From Eleginops maclovinus (lineage: Eukaryota; Chordata; Actinopteri; Perciformes; Eleginopidae), in the NCBI RefSeq assembly GCF_036324505.1, contig NC_086366.1:10223927-10287926 (forward strand): 64,000 bases of DNA, written 5' to 3'. Numbering within the stretch: the stretch's first letter is position 1; each line of letters starts with the position of its first letter. Shown here piece after piece: positions 1 to 17,900 of the stretch. The notes beneath the pieces are model-generated. The model was not told the DNA's origin and did not search any database. It saw nothing but the letters and a program-made list of their open reading frames with translations. Both the position numbers and the translations under genes were made by a program.

Positions 1-1400
1 AACACAATATATTTTCTTCAGCAGAGGGTGCGTTTGAGTTTACCTGTTATGGTAGTATCTAAAAGCTTGTTGTTTAACATTTAAAGCTATCTCAGGGGGC
101 TTTACAATCTATACAGCATACAAGTCATCTGTCCCCATGCCCTTGTAGCAGAAAAAGAAAACAACTTTCCAAGAATGAATAAGTAAGGGGTAAAGAAAAT
201 GTAAGACACTTCAGGGAAAGAAAAGAGGAAGGAGAGACGTTGATGAACAGCCATGCAACAAACAACATAATAAAATTGGAACATAGACAGCCCTTGTGAG
301 AATTATGACAATTTGACATATATGAAAAATATGAATCCTAACCAGAGTACCAACTCTGAATATGAACAAAAAACACGAATGATGCCTTGAATTCCAAGTT
401 AGTTACATACTGTACATTTATGCAAAAATGAATGCAAACACATTGATAGGAGGAGCAAGGAACTGAGTGTAATTCTGGTTCAAGGTAAAGTTTATTAAAT
501 ATAGCTGCCTCTGAATTAATTCTACTTAGTATATGTACAGATCTTAAATATGTGGAAGACTGACATCAACTTGCCGAGTTCAAGTTCCCGAAGATGGAAG
601 TTAAAAGATGTGGACGATAAAGAGATTCCCACAAGAGTGAAGAGTGTGTGAGGAAATGAGCAGAGGCTCACCGGTGCATGAGAAGATAGTTGCTGGCATA
701 CAAAAACACAGAATATGACAGATAACATGTGATGGCACACATATGTTAGCTCTCTGTCAGCAGCCTCTGAGTTAGAGAGAGAAGGAAGAGAATGACGCAG
801 AGGGAGGCAATTAGTGTGAGAGAAAAAACAGTGTGAGAGAGCGACAGATCGAAAGTGACACTGGGGAAGACGAGGCAGACTTTAAATGAGGAGGTGAATT
901 TTAGTAAGTAAGACGCAAGTAGGTAGGTCATGGAACAAACAGTAAACAAGTGAAAAAGTAAATTGCACATTTATAAGGCAAACAATTTCGGAAATGTTAT
1001 CCAATTCAACAACCCCACTAACGACATGTCTCAAACAATTATGTCTCTAACATGTCCTCAACAAAAACTCAAAGTCAGGTTAAAAATAAAATGCGATGTT
1101 TGATTATTGGAATTAGAGTAATGACACAAAAAATATATCTTATGATCAGCCGCCTTCATTGCCAGGATAAAGTTGTTTCTATGCCTTTCAAATCAGTTTT
1201 TATGATGTGACAATGCAATGGTATAAATGAGTCAAGATAATTTAGGATATTCATAATCATTTCTAGATTTAAGGAATAATTGTGATTTATTTTGGTAAAG
1301 AGTATAAGTTTATTAATAGGGGAAAAATTGTAATTGTTGAAAATCAAATAGTTGACAGTCAACTATCTCTGGTGTTAAAGTCTGAAATGTTGTGGATATA
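1..1400. other. gene-free AT-rich sequence left of the Tc1 element
   Basis: No convincing exon is visible on either strand. The short open frames lack recognisable protein content. A purine-biased patch at about 760-900 is rich in GAGAG-type words. The last bases before the Tc1 element form the left half of its palindromic target site. Confidence 0.6.
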
Positions 1401-1600
1401 CAGTGGGGCAAAAAAGTATTTAGTCAGCCACCAATTGTGCAAGTTCTCCCATTTAAAAAGATGAGAGAGGCCTGTAATTTTTATCATAGGTATACCTCAA
1501 CTATGAGAGACAGAATGAGAAAAAAAAATCCAGGAAATCACATTGTAGGATTTTTAATGAATTAATTGGTAAATTCCTCGGTAAAATAAGTATTTGGTCA
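1401..1600 (+). repeat. Tc1 left terminal inverted repeat (IR/DR type)
   Basis: This 200-bp repeat is mirrored at 2804-3003 with scattered mismatches. It has two copies of a related motif. The outer one is near the tip (AAAAAGTATTTAGTCA, 1411-1426). The inner one is at the inside edge (AAATAAGTATTTGGTCA, 1584-1600). Paired outer and inner direct repeats are the transposase-binding arrangement of the IR/DR subgroup of Tc1 elements. Confidence 0.9.
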
Positions 1601-1766
1601 CCTACAAACAAGCAAGATTTCTGGCTCTCACAGACCTGTAACTTCTTCTTTAAGAGGCTCCTCTGTCTTCCACTCGTTACCTGTATTAATGGCACCTTTT
1701 TGAACTCGTTATCAGTATAAAAGACACCTGTCCACAACCTCAAACAGTCATACTCCAAACTCCACT

Positions 1767-2787
<1,021 letters not shown>

Positions 2788-2803
2788 GATGAACTTTTGT
2801 TAT

Positions 2804-3003
2804 TGACCAAATACTTATTTTCAACAATCATTTGAAAATAAATTCATTAAAAATCCTACAATGTGATTTTCTGGATTTTTTTTTCTCATTCTGTCTCTCA
2901 TAGTTGAGGTATACCTATGATACAAAATACAGGCCTCTGTCATCTTTTTAAATGGGAGAACTTGCACAATTGGTGGCTGACTAAATACTTTTTTGCCCCA
3001 CTG
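2804..3003 (-). repeat. Tc1 right terminal inverted repeat (IR/DR type)
   Basis: Reverse-complement partner of 1401-1600. Its inner direct repeat at 2804-2820 is identical over 17 bases to the left inner repeat, and the outer repeat ends the element at 3003. An AATAAA inside it (about 2836-2841) could have served as the polyadenylation signal of the transposase message. Confidence 0.9.
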
Positions 3004-5740
3004 TATATCCACAACCTCCCTACACAGACTTTGTTTTGTATATTGTTTGTTCAATATTTACCCAGCTTGGGTCAGTGAAGCCCAAACACAATACTGGGTT
3101 AACTTTATTCAGGAAATGTGTTGTCTTGACCCATAATACCAGTCAGTTACTGGATCAAAACAAAGAGAATGCCTTTTGTTTTCTAACATTTCCAGTGCTG
3201 AGTCACATTTAACCTAGTGCTTGATGTCACCTCCCTGCTTTGCTCTGCTTTGTCACTTGATTGCGGCGTATTTTGATTGCTGGCCAAAACGGTGAATGCT
3301 GTCGCTCCCCTATGGAGGAAAGTCTCATAAGCTGAACAGAAATAGGATTTATTGCAGAGCTGTTCAATTTGATAACATTAGATTCAGTCAAAGGTTTCCC
3401 TAATAAATGTTGTAAATACTGCAGCTTTGTGAGCTATAATGTAGAACAGTTCAGCGATGATAAAGGGTTATGCATTTACTTAATGCAGTCTGGTTCTTCA
3501 TATTACATGTCATGTGTCTATTTAATTTACTCCAAGGCTGTCCACTATTCTCGTGCATCTGTTAATGTGTTTCAGTGTGTGTTGTGTTCCATATTTCAAG
3601 ACGGCCTATTTATTCTGCTTTTATGTATGTGTCCTTGTGTTATTTTGCACATGTGTCTATGCATGTGTTTGGAGAATTGAATGTGCATGCATGCATGTGT
3701 GTGAAAATGTGCATACTGTATGTGTATATTCCACACTGCTATATGGCCACTGTGCTGCCATCCGTAAGCCCCTCAGGGTTATCATCTTAAAGATGGGTGG
3801 GGGGGTGGGGAGGCATAAAAGAAGGTTTTAAAAAGAGATGCGGCCGAGACCTAAAGAGGACTGATAGAGTACTCTGAAGATGAGCGAGTGAATGACATTT
3901 AAGAAAGAAGAACGAAGGAGATGCCTTGCATAGAAATGCAACACTCAAAACATAATGGAGCATCAATAATTAATTCTATAAATGTCTCATTTTGCTGTTT
4001 TAACACAAAATCAATTAAAGCCATTCTTTTATAATGTAAACACACAAAAGCAGAGAAATGCCTGTTCCAAACTGATGACGGCAGGTTCCCATATTCTACA
4101 AATGTTATTATTTGCACAACACATTAGCAAAATGAACAAAAGGAAAACAGGGGAAGATGTATAATGGAGACAACAATGCCAAAGGCAACAACTGAACATT
4201 TTATTTTCAGTAAGAAAAGATTGAGTGATAAACTAAGAAAATGGGGACAGAGAAAGGAATGATGAAACTGTAAAAATGTGAAGCAAGCAAGAGAAAAATG
4301 CATGAGAAAAAGCACAAGAGAGATGAAGAGTCATTACCAATTATTCTTAATGTTCTCAGTAACTCAACTAACTCAAGGTGTATGACAAAGAAGAGACACC
4401 AGAGAAGCAGGGTTGTACCGAGTATCAAATGAATTTAAACGGAAAGCTTCATTATTGTAACAGCAGGTGAAGTTAAAGGATTCATTCATTTTCTGCTCCA
4501 GGTTTCATTCATTTGTTTATTATCATCAGTATATATCACAGGAACAAGAATGTTTGCAGGGGATTGTTTGGGCCCCTACTATTGAGGACCTGTGAGCAGT
4601 AGCACATGACTATCATCTCTCAATCACAAGATGACGATAAGACTAAACAATTAATGTAGACCAATAGAGAGGAAATTACATTACCAAGATCAAAAGGAAA
4701 ATTACAAGCTAGTAGGAGGTGTGGGAGAAGTGATGCACAGCTAAAGAAAGGCAGGGATGAATGAAAGATGAGCCATGGAACGTGGGGAGGAGGTTAATAG
4801 TGACTGCTGAAGTTCAAGGTGGTTGGAGAATAAAGTACACAATATCACACAGGAGAGAAATATGGAAGAAATCTTTTGAAATGTTAAATCTTTTAAAACC
4901 ATCAGGACAAATGTAGCCCTGAGATGATTCATAGTTTGATAAACAACTATCTTACAGATAGAAAACAGAGCTACTCAGGTTAGTGATAGAAAGTGTGTTG
5001 GCAGACAATTATCTCCCTCTTTCTATATCTCTTCTCAAAACATATAAATATATAAGGCAAATGACTGACCACATGTAATAAATGCATTTAATGTTGTATC
5101 CATTGTTCTAAATAAGATAATCAATAGAAGCAATTTGATTGAATCTCCATTCCACAGGTGTAGCACATTAAAGTGTTTGTTGTGTGTCTACCTAGAGGCT
5201 GACAACACATTAGATTGCAGCAGTTATGAAGAGATCTGTAGTGTTGCATACTAAACTACCTTATTCTCCTCCACAAAGACAAGACGCCAGGGGGTACAGT
5301 ATCAGCATGGCGTTTTTCTACCAATTGCCACAGGATAGTAAAAATACAATTTGATACAACCTTTTATGCCTGCAGTGTGGAGGCCAAGATTAATCTGATC
5401 CTAACATTTAAAACATTTTGGTCCTTCCCCATTTAAAAAAAGTCCAAACTTAATGGGCCAAAGTCAGTAATGACGATGTCGATCTTCTACATGTGACTCC
5501 TCAGGAGTCTGCTCAAACATCTGCTGTACTATTTGATTCAATCATTTGTTCTTTTAATGCAGGGAAACATCTGTGAGGGAAGTATGCCCACTTGATCAGA
5601 TATCCGCCCATTTCCCTAATATACAAACCACATTTCAGTAATTGCACCATTAAAAAAACATTTATCATTTATTAATTTAACGCACTGTGTAAACCTGCAA
5701 TTGTCGGGGCTAGGGAGGTGACACTTGTAAAGGGCAAGTT

Positions 5741-5742
<2 letters not shown>
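3004..5742. other. gene-free sequence with a degenerate dispersed repeat
   Basis: No exon is recognised. About 3060-3180 contains repeated TGGGTTAA/TTGACCCA-like words resembling a decayed teleost repeat, but I cannot define its ends. About 3640-3730 is a degenerate alternating purine-pyrimidine stretch (GCATGCATGC, GTGTGTG). About 4200-4900 is purine-biased. Confidence 0.5.

Positions 5743-5771
<29 letters not shown>
5743..5771. repeat. (TG)n microsatellite, about 14 units
   Basis: Uninterrupted TG dinucleotide run of 29 bases. Confidence 0.97.
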
Positions 5772-5775
<4 letters not shown>

Positions 5776-6329
5776 CCTGCCAGGCTGCTGGGGGAAATTC
5801 CTTACCCAAGGCTGTCTGTTCTGTGCAGTGCAGAGCTCTGAAAGCTCAATGACATTTCTGTTATGTTAACTGGGGTGACCAGTATTATCTGACACTCACA
5901 GAACACACAGACACAGACACAGGCTACAGGAGAACATGCACACACAGCCAGACACACAGCTGTGTGAGGAGGGATGTCGACACTTAGCAAAGCCCGCAGA
6001 GAGTCGCTGATGTACATTCACATCCGAACATAAACACAAGCTACACAGAAAGACACAAATGGACACACAGACACTGTCACTCTTAGTATTCTTTTCAAGC
6101 ACACTTCTAAACTTCCAGACAGCTGAATAGTTCTGTAGTCTGTTTGAGGCCTGGGCTGAAGTCTGCTGAACAGTTGTCCTCCTTCTATCATCGTCTCTAC
6201 TCTAAACAGTGATCCCTCTGATAGGCTAAACTTCAGGGAGTGCTGCCACTGCACATTTAAACTCTGTTAAATGCTGAAGGGACTTTAACAGCATTTCTTA
6301 GAAAGAGCTACAAACTGCAATGCAACTGT
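5772..6329. other. gene-free sequence
   Basis: No exon is recognised. The region has many CACAGACAC-type words (about 5890-6080) that look like a decayed CA-rich satellite. Open frames through it are artefacts of this composition. Confidence 0.5.
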
Positions 6330-6740
6330 CTGAAGTTAAACTCAATATTGTTGGGTCTCGTCAAAAATGTTAGTCTTGTCAAGTTTCTTGTTTGTGTCAT
6401 CATGCCCCAGATCTATGGTTGGTCATGTTTTATGTTTTGTTTAGTCATTTTTGTCTTGTCTTCCACTTCCTGTTTTATTTTGGTACTCACCTTCTGTGTC
6501 TCGTTCCAGGTCTCTTGACTCCCTGTCACTGCCCTCGTCAGCCCCGCCCCTGATTGTTTCCTACCTGTTCCCTGTCACCTCATGTTTAAATAGTCCTGTC
6601 TCCCCTGGTCTGCCAGTTCATCTTGTCCTTTCTGAGGATCATTAACCAGCGTAGCAGCATTTTGTTTATTTCTCCTCCATGTGAGCGTCTTGAGTTCTTG
6701 TTTTTGCATTTTTATAAATAAAGTATTTTGTTATTCTTTA
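6330..6740 (+). mobile_element. retroelement-like dispersed repeat, possibly a solo LTR
   Basis: This roughly 400-bp block is pyrimidine-biased, with phrases common in teleost dispersed repeats (CACTTCCTGTTTTATTTTG, CTGTGTCTCGTTCCAGG, GCCCCGCCCCTGATTG). It is followed by a TATA-like TTTAAATAG (about 6584-6592) and an AATAAA at about 6716-6721. A promoter-like block followed by a polyadenylation signal suggests a U3-R-U5 layout. No TG...CA ends or target duplication could be fixed, so the solo-LTR reading is tentative; the 3' end of a LINE is an alternative. Confidence 0.4.
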
Positions 6741-7126
6741 ACTGTTATATATTTAACAAATATGGAGGATATTTGAATTTAAAAAGCAAAAAGAAAGTAA
6801 TATTTACATGAAGTCAATTGATTTCACCTTTCTTTTCTATCTTTCTTATCCTCCTGGATTGGCAAAAAAAGCATCACTAACCTTACTATGCATGGATTTG
6901 CTCCACCTCAGCATGACCCTCCTTTCTTAATTTTTAAGTGATTCCCTTTTTGCTTCTGCCTTCCCTCCTGCCCCTCATTTATCCATTTGCATGCATTGTT
7001 TCCTAACCTTTTCTCCTTCTCCTTATCTTCTTATTTTGCTCTTTTGTCTCGCTTTTCTGCCCTCTGCGAACTCTTCTTTGTCTCTCTATGCTTGTCACTC
7101 CCCCTCCCATGCCTCTTCTCGTCTGC

Positions 7127-7128
<2 letters not shown>
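6741..7128. other. gene-free sequence leading into the CT array
   Basis: AT-rich to about 6900, then increasingly C/T-rich toward the array at 7129. No exon seen. Confidence 0.5.

Positions 7129-7220
<92 letters not shown>
7129..7220. repeat. (CT)n microsatellite, 46 units
   Basis: Perfect 92-base CT run. Uninterrupted polypyrimidine mirror-repeat DNA of this length is able in principle to form triplex (H-DNA). Confidence 0.98.
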
Positions 7221-7222
<2 letters not shown>

Positions 7223-8480
7223 GCTGGAGGCGAACATTGAAAGAGAGTGAATGAGCCTGGTGGAAATCCCATCTGAGATTCAAAGGTCTTCGCAGTTATT
7301 AATTACCTGAGATATTTATATCCGCATAAGCTGCAGGGAGGGAAAACATGACCAATCTTGTCTGTAGATAGAAATGTATACACAAACAGATGCACATGGT
7401 GTACACAATAAGCACTGGGGAGTAGGAGGGAATCATTTTAACTCTAACAATAACATGTCCATAAGTGTGGCAGGAAAAAAAGGTAAGGCAGGGGAATTGA
7501 AAGAATAGTGGACATATCATAAGTGGGTTGAGTTTGATACGTTGAGACTAGAGCTCTAGGCTATAGACCAATATTCCATTAAATACCTGTGTGTTGTGAT
7601 AGGACTTATAGCTTGCTCCTTTGAGGATGACAGATAGCATCAGTGGTAAGATTTGTTTGACAAATACTTTACATGTCTGATGTGAACTTTTTACCCAAAT
7701 TTAAAACATCCATTGAAACTTCTCAAACCACTCCTGCAGCATAACCCACTAAGATAACAGGTTCAGCTGATGTGTTTTGACCCCCACAGCAGCTGGCTTT
7801 ACAACCAATACATTTAGGAACTAATGGAGAATACGTATTTACTGGGAATTAATGAGCCTAATCTGTGATCATAAAAAATATAGTGTGGACCCTCATAACA
7901 GCTGTGTAAACCTAATTGGTTTTACTGTATATTCACCAGGTGTACTGTATATCCACCAATACTCATTTTACAGGGTTGTAAAAGATGATCATTTGCTAGA
8001 TGTGCTTGGAGGTGAATATGTTTAGCACTAATTATAGAGCGATAAAATATTTAATGCAAAGAGATTCCGATGGAGTCAAGTACAAGATCAAAGTTAAGAG
8101 CTGTGAGTGAAAAGCAGCAGCATGTAAATACATTAATGGGCACGGCGAACACGAAAAACGTAGCTTTATTTGGAACTGGGGTCCAGAGCAGGGGCTGTGG
8201 TACAAAGAGTGAAGAGAGCCGGTAAACCACATAAATAGGTCTTTTAGGTTCAATTAGTGCACTTGGTCTGTGTCTACAATGATAGATAGGCAATTTGTGT
8301 TGCAGTTGGACCTTTAGCACCCAATGAGTAGGGGTGGTCAAATGCCTGTGCAAAACAATGACAGGAGTAGGTGATGCCAGTGTTTGCAGTACTAATCTCA
8401 AATGTTTTGGGGCAGGGATTTTAAAAATTCTGCACTGTGACAACTGACACAACAAAATCACGACAACTGTGTCGCTTACC
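7221..8480. other. gene-free sequence
   Basis: No recognisable exon, tandem array or bounded element. A minus-strand open frame at 8051-8461 shows no domain I recognise. Confidence 0.5.
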
Positions 8481-8487
8481 CCATAGA

Positions 8488-8564
8488 ACTTCAGTTCCCA
8501 TAATGCGTTGGGGTTGTCAACAGGTAGCTACAATGCTACCATGGAGATAGTAGCACCACTAAAG
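8488..8564 (+). promoter_or_regulatory. possible cryptic promoter and mini first exon with a ZNF143-like site
   Basis: ACTTCAGTTCCCATAATGC at 8488-8506 resembles the long ZNF143/Staf promoter motif (about ACTACAATTCCCAGAATGC). An ATG in good context (ACCATGG) follows at 8541. It opens the eight-codon frame MEIVAPLK, which ends exactly at a plausible 5' splice site (AAAG then GTACGC, donor at 8565). Motif, start codon and donor are all on the + strand within 80 bp. This could be the first exon of an unrecognised transcript, or a coincidence inside an old repeat. No downstream exon could be identified. Confidence 0.25.
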
Positions 8565-8569
8565 GTACG

Positions 8570-13560
<4,991 letters not shown>

Positions 13561-13589
13561 TGGGAAGTGAGTAAGTGAATTTATTTAGC

Positions 13590-13830
13590 GTATACCTGAG
13601 TACAATTTTGAGGTACGTTTTTACATATACTCCTTTACAATTGAGAGGCAAATATTGTACTTTTTAAATCGATTCACTTATTTGATATTTTTGTTAATTT
13701 GAATGTAGTGCATGACTCAACTTGACTCTTTTTACTTGACATATTTTTACTTTTACTTGAGTACAATATTTGAATACTTCCTCCAAATGTTACTACTGTA
13801 TATGTCCCTACGAAGAAGAAGCAAACCCTT
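13590..13830. repeat. dispersed TACTTGAGTA-type repeat
   Basis: Contains words such as ACCTGAGTACAATTTTGAGGT and TTTTACTTTTACTTGAGTAC spread over about 240 bp. The same word family appears in opposite orientation at about 24870-24960 inside the hAT-like element. Two related copies in one window support a dispersed repeat, probably a short DNA transposon common in teleosts. Ends are not fixed. Confidence 0.5.
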
Positions 13831-13973
13831 GATTGATAGTAAAACGGTCTGTATCTGAAAATAAAAAAACCCATACAGCATCAATGCCGGCATTCACTGC
13901 AATTAATGATGCATGATGCTTTGAATCATGTCAGTGGTTGATGAAACGGTGTGTTTTCCTGTGAATGCCTTAA

Positions 13974-14456
13974 CCCTCTGAGACCCACAATAGGACATTT
14001 CTGTTTTTGTATATTTTAGTTTTTTGCCTTGTAAATTATTATAATTATTCAGTATAATCAAGTTGTACACATCCCATAAATCAGCAGAACCTCAAGTAAT
14101 GTTATAAGTCACTCATTAAAGATAGTGGATATTTGGCCATAAAAACTAAATCTAAAAGCCCACCTTGAATTTGTATCTTATTTCATTAAAACAGAACTGC
14201 GCACCATAATACTGTAAAAAACATTCAACACAGAAAGTTGCCCACATTTGTTTGGATTGTGGCACAAGTGATTAGAAGCTTCTAACCTCTTCTTTACATG
14301 CATACAAGCCCATTATTTTGAGCAGTGTCGATGGGTGTTTTCTTTGCCAGGAATCTCTTTTTTATGTCTAAACTTGCTCAAACTGCTGAGAAGTTATGAT
14401 GCTCCGAAGACGACGTGATAATTGGGAGCGTATACGCCCCCGTGGGTCTCAGAGGG
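13974..14456. mobile_element. piggyBac-like MITE with TTAA target duplication
   Basis: The 483-bp segment is bounded by perfect 15-bp terminal inverted repeats: CCCTCTGAGACCCAC at 13974-13988 and its reverse complement at 14442-14456. Each end is directly flanked by TTAA (13970-13973 and 14457-14460). A TTAA duplication with ends starting CCC is the hallmark of the piggyBac superfamily. The interior has no transposase, so it is a non-autonomous miniature element depending on an enzyme supplied elsewhere. Confidence 0.8.
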
Positions 14457-14460
14457 TTAA

Positions 14461-17136
14461 CAAAAAAAAAAGCCCAGTTATAGCTCTCACTTTAAGGATA
14501 TGGGGAAAGTGTCACAAAATACAAGATTCCCACAATTGTAACGACACTTGCGCTAAATTTATCCAGGTTTGGAGTGGTTTTGCTGTTTCAGCAATGGCAA
14601 ATAAATGAGGGCCCATTTCAGAATGTGATATGTACAAACTACAAGAGTGTGTGTGTTTGTGTGTGGGAGCAATCAAACATAATTTAGTTTGTTTACACAT
14701 CATGACATGACAACCCATAATTTGATATGTGGATAACAAGCTGACAGCATGACAATAGGTGTTTGTTGCTATAGATACGTTAAGCTTTCTTGGATTGGAC
14801 TTGGACAATTTTCTCCCAATGCCCTGTCTCACTGTTATGTTACCATGACATGCTGATCAAAAATGAAACCACCATATTTCACTGTGATCTAGGGGAACCA
14901 TCCTTTTGTCTGCATGCATTTACAGGTTTGTACTCACGGGCACAAGCATGTACAATATGTGCACTTGAGAAGTTCACGCTGATTGCAAATAACACTTGGT
15001 AATACTGTGTGTAATGTTCTTCTGGTCCCAGTAACCGCTCTTTATGAAGAACATTTACACAGTGCTATTTCTATCTACGGTATCTCAGCTTTTCAGTAGA
15101 CAGCAGGGGTACCACCCACTGTTGGGTCATAATTTATTTATAGTGAAGAGAGAGAAAGGGCATAAGGGCAAGTCCCAAATGATTAAACTTAATGAATAAA
15201 CAGTCAGTAGGAATATCTCGGGCTGTCCCCAATACTAGTTTGTGGGCTCCGGACTGTCAAGGCAGTAATCTGCTGTGAATAATTGAGACTTTGCCTTGGG
15301 GAGTGGGGTTTTCTGGACTCAACCTGCTCTCCGAGTTACTCAGAGTTTTACATCGGTCCTAGAAACATCGCCATCAGAAACAGCTGTGGCTGTGTTTCGT
15401 TGTTTTCGTTGTTGTGTTAGCCTCATGTCTACAGTATGTGTGTGCAAGAGTAGACATACCTCAAACTTATAGGCCTTTTGCCCTCTTTTTTGAGGCTGAT
15501 GTTTCTCTGCTACAGTATAAGACTGCTGTTTTGCCTTTTGGGCTTTTTGGCTGTTGGCTCGTCACCAATACATAATCAGGAAGGACACAGAGAGACAATT
15601 ACCTGTTCTCGGTTGTGGTGGACAGCATAGCCTTGCAAAATATGTCTTTCGGTTTAATAAAGACTTTAATTTGATATTTATAATGAAACTTCTTGTATCA
15701 TGTTGATGTTCCATCATTTATTTCAGTTGTTTTCAACTTTTAGCATTTAAATACAAATAGAAAAAAGAAAGAATAACAAATAATAAGTCAGTACTTTGGA
15801 TATATTGATAAACCCAAGCAGACTTATGATGATCAAAAGAGGTTTATCCTGAAGACTTGTGACACCTACCTGTTTTACCTGTCAATATAGTTTTTGTTGA
15901 ATGTACTACAAACAAACTGTACAGTATATCAAATAGTGAAATATTATGTCCCAACCCCAGAAAAACGAATCCAATGCTATACAAATATGTTCTAGAGAGT
16001 CATTCTTTCATATTGATTGAAGGAGCTTTTTAAAACTGCCCTGCAGCCATTTGGCAAACAAACAGTGCAGAGGGATCAATGTCACAAAAATGATTGGGAG
16101 TGTATTCCCTAGGGTGTTTTTATAATAAAAATGGCTGAAGTACTCCAACACAGAAGTTTCAAGTGGGATGCATTTATACATTTGTTTTTTTAACTTGTTT
16201 TTTTTTTCAAGTGGAAACCTACCATAGACAGCCAAAACCAGAAAATAGTTCAAAGTGTTATGCATACATTAGGATAAAACAATGATGAAGCAATTTGTAG
16301 GTCAACAGACTTGTTATAAAGGTGAAATATGAGGTAAATTAATTCACGTCAAATTGTGGTTGATGTGTTGTCCAATCTAAGGATCAGTAAAATGTTCTTG
16401 ATCAGTGTAGCCACCTCGGACCACCTTGGACAATGTGCCTCATTATAGAGCTCACCATGATTTGTGAGAGTCTTCTTCATTACTGAGATATCAAAAAAAG
16501 ACCTCAACCACTGATCACCATCCCATGAATCTGCATGTTTCCAATGCAGTGCAGTAAATATTTTGCTATCATGTAACCTATAGGTAATATTTGTTTGTTG
16601 AGTACTGTAGTTAATGATGCACAGGATAAGATGCCCTATGGTCAATTTATTTGAAAAAAATGCTAAGCGCCAAGACATATCTGAGTGCAACAAATCCTTT
16701 CTATTCATTCTCACTGGGGTGATGTATACAGTGTCTCTCTTTATGGTTATCAGCTTGTTTATCACTGATTAAGAGACTTGGTAAAACGTTTTTTAAATTG
16801 AACCTGACACATATTTCTAAGGTTATACCCAGGTCCTGCTACCAATTTCCCCAAGGGCACTCCCTCAAACCTTTTAAATATCTGCATGTAAAGGGAACTT
16901 GATGGACAAAACTCAAGATTTGTGAGTGTCAGGTGACTAAGATTTCTTTTGGATGAGGTCAGCCCTAATTGTTATGCTATATAAACAGGATTACTGTTCT
17001 CAAACTGAAGTTCATTATTCTTATTTAAAGTCACACAATGTTACGTTGTTATTGAAACTGATGTACATTTTGTAATTTGTGAATCTGTTGTTGTAGAAGC
17101 TTTTGGTTTGGAAATGAATATTCATAGTACACCATG
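14461..17136. other. gene-free AT-rich sequence
   Basis: No exon recognised. The minus-strand frame at 16349-16765 has no known domain and no coding-like neighbours. Confidence 0.5.
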
Positions 17137-17158
17137 CACACACACACACACACACACG

Positions 17159-17231
<73 letters not shown>
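17137..17231. repeat. (CA)n microsatellite with two small interruptions
   Basis: CA run interrupted by GCT at 17158-17160 and by single G substitutions near the right end. It is the left arm of a facing CA/TG pair with 17314-17396. Confidence 0.97.
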
Positions 17232-17232
<1 letters not shown>

Positions 17233-17308
17233 GAATAAGAGAGAGACAACCATCTCAGTCTTAATTGAAAGATGTAATCTTGCAAAAGGAAGCCATGAAA
17301 CATTCAGA

Positions 17309-17313
<5 letters not shown>

Positions 17314-17396
<83 letters not shown>
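17314..17396. repeat. (TG)n microsatellite, about 41 units
   Basis: Perfect TG run only 82 bp after the CA array at 17137-17231. The two are reverse complements and together form a long potential hairpin. Confidence 0.97.
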
Positions 17397-17399
<3 letters not shown>

Positions 17400-17439
17400 T
17401 ATGCGTATATATACAGTTACTGAGTAAGCCTCAAGAGAC

Positions 17440-17900
17440 CCACTCAGAGACACTCCTGTCTGAATGAAGAAAAACAAACACTGGTGACCTCCCCTCATCT
17501 CCTTTATAATATTTTCTTCCTTTTTATGGTCACTTACTCCACGGCCTCCTTCTTTCCCCATCTTGCTCACTTTACCTGTCACATTTTCAGCTGGCTCTCT
17601 TTCTATCCCTGTACCGTTCTTTTTTTTTTTTTCATCTCCATAATCTGAATCCTAATCCGTCCCATACTCTCTTTCCTACGAGTTTCCCTTATTCTCTACT
17701 TCCCCCACCTCTTCCTCTCCCACTGTCTCCCTTTTCCCCTTTCTCCTCATATCTCGATTCACCAATAGCTGTCCCCATCTCTCACTTCCATTGCACCCTT
17801 GTCATCCCACACACTTGTCCACTCAATCACTATAATTTCTGCTCCTCCCATTCACGCATGCTCCTGATATCTACCTCCTCTCTCAGGCCCTGCTCATGTT
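17440..17900. repeat. degenerate polypyrimidine block
   Basis: About 460 bp strongly biased to C and T on the + strand, without a clean tandem period, including a T run at about 17621-17632. Open frames here reflect composition only. Confidence 0.7.

Noticed and set aside
7031..7283. Arg-Glu or Leu-Ser repeat proteins
   Set aside because: Translations of the (CT)46 microsatellite and its flanks.
8051..8461. 136-codon minus-strand frame
   Set aside because: No domain and no splice or promoter support in that orientation.
16349..16765. 138-codon minus-strand frame
   Set aside because: No domain recognised and no supporting context. It could be an old LINE fragment, but I could not align it to any RT motif.
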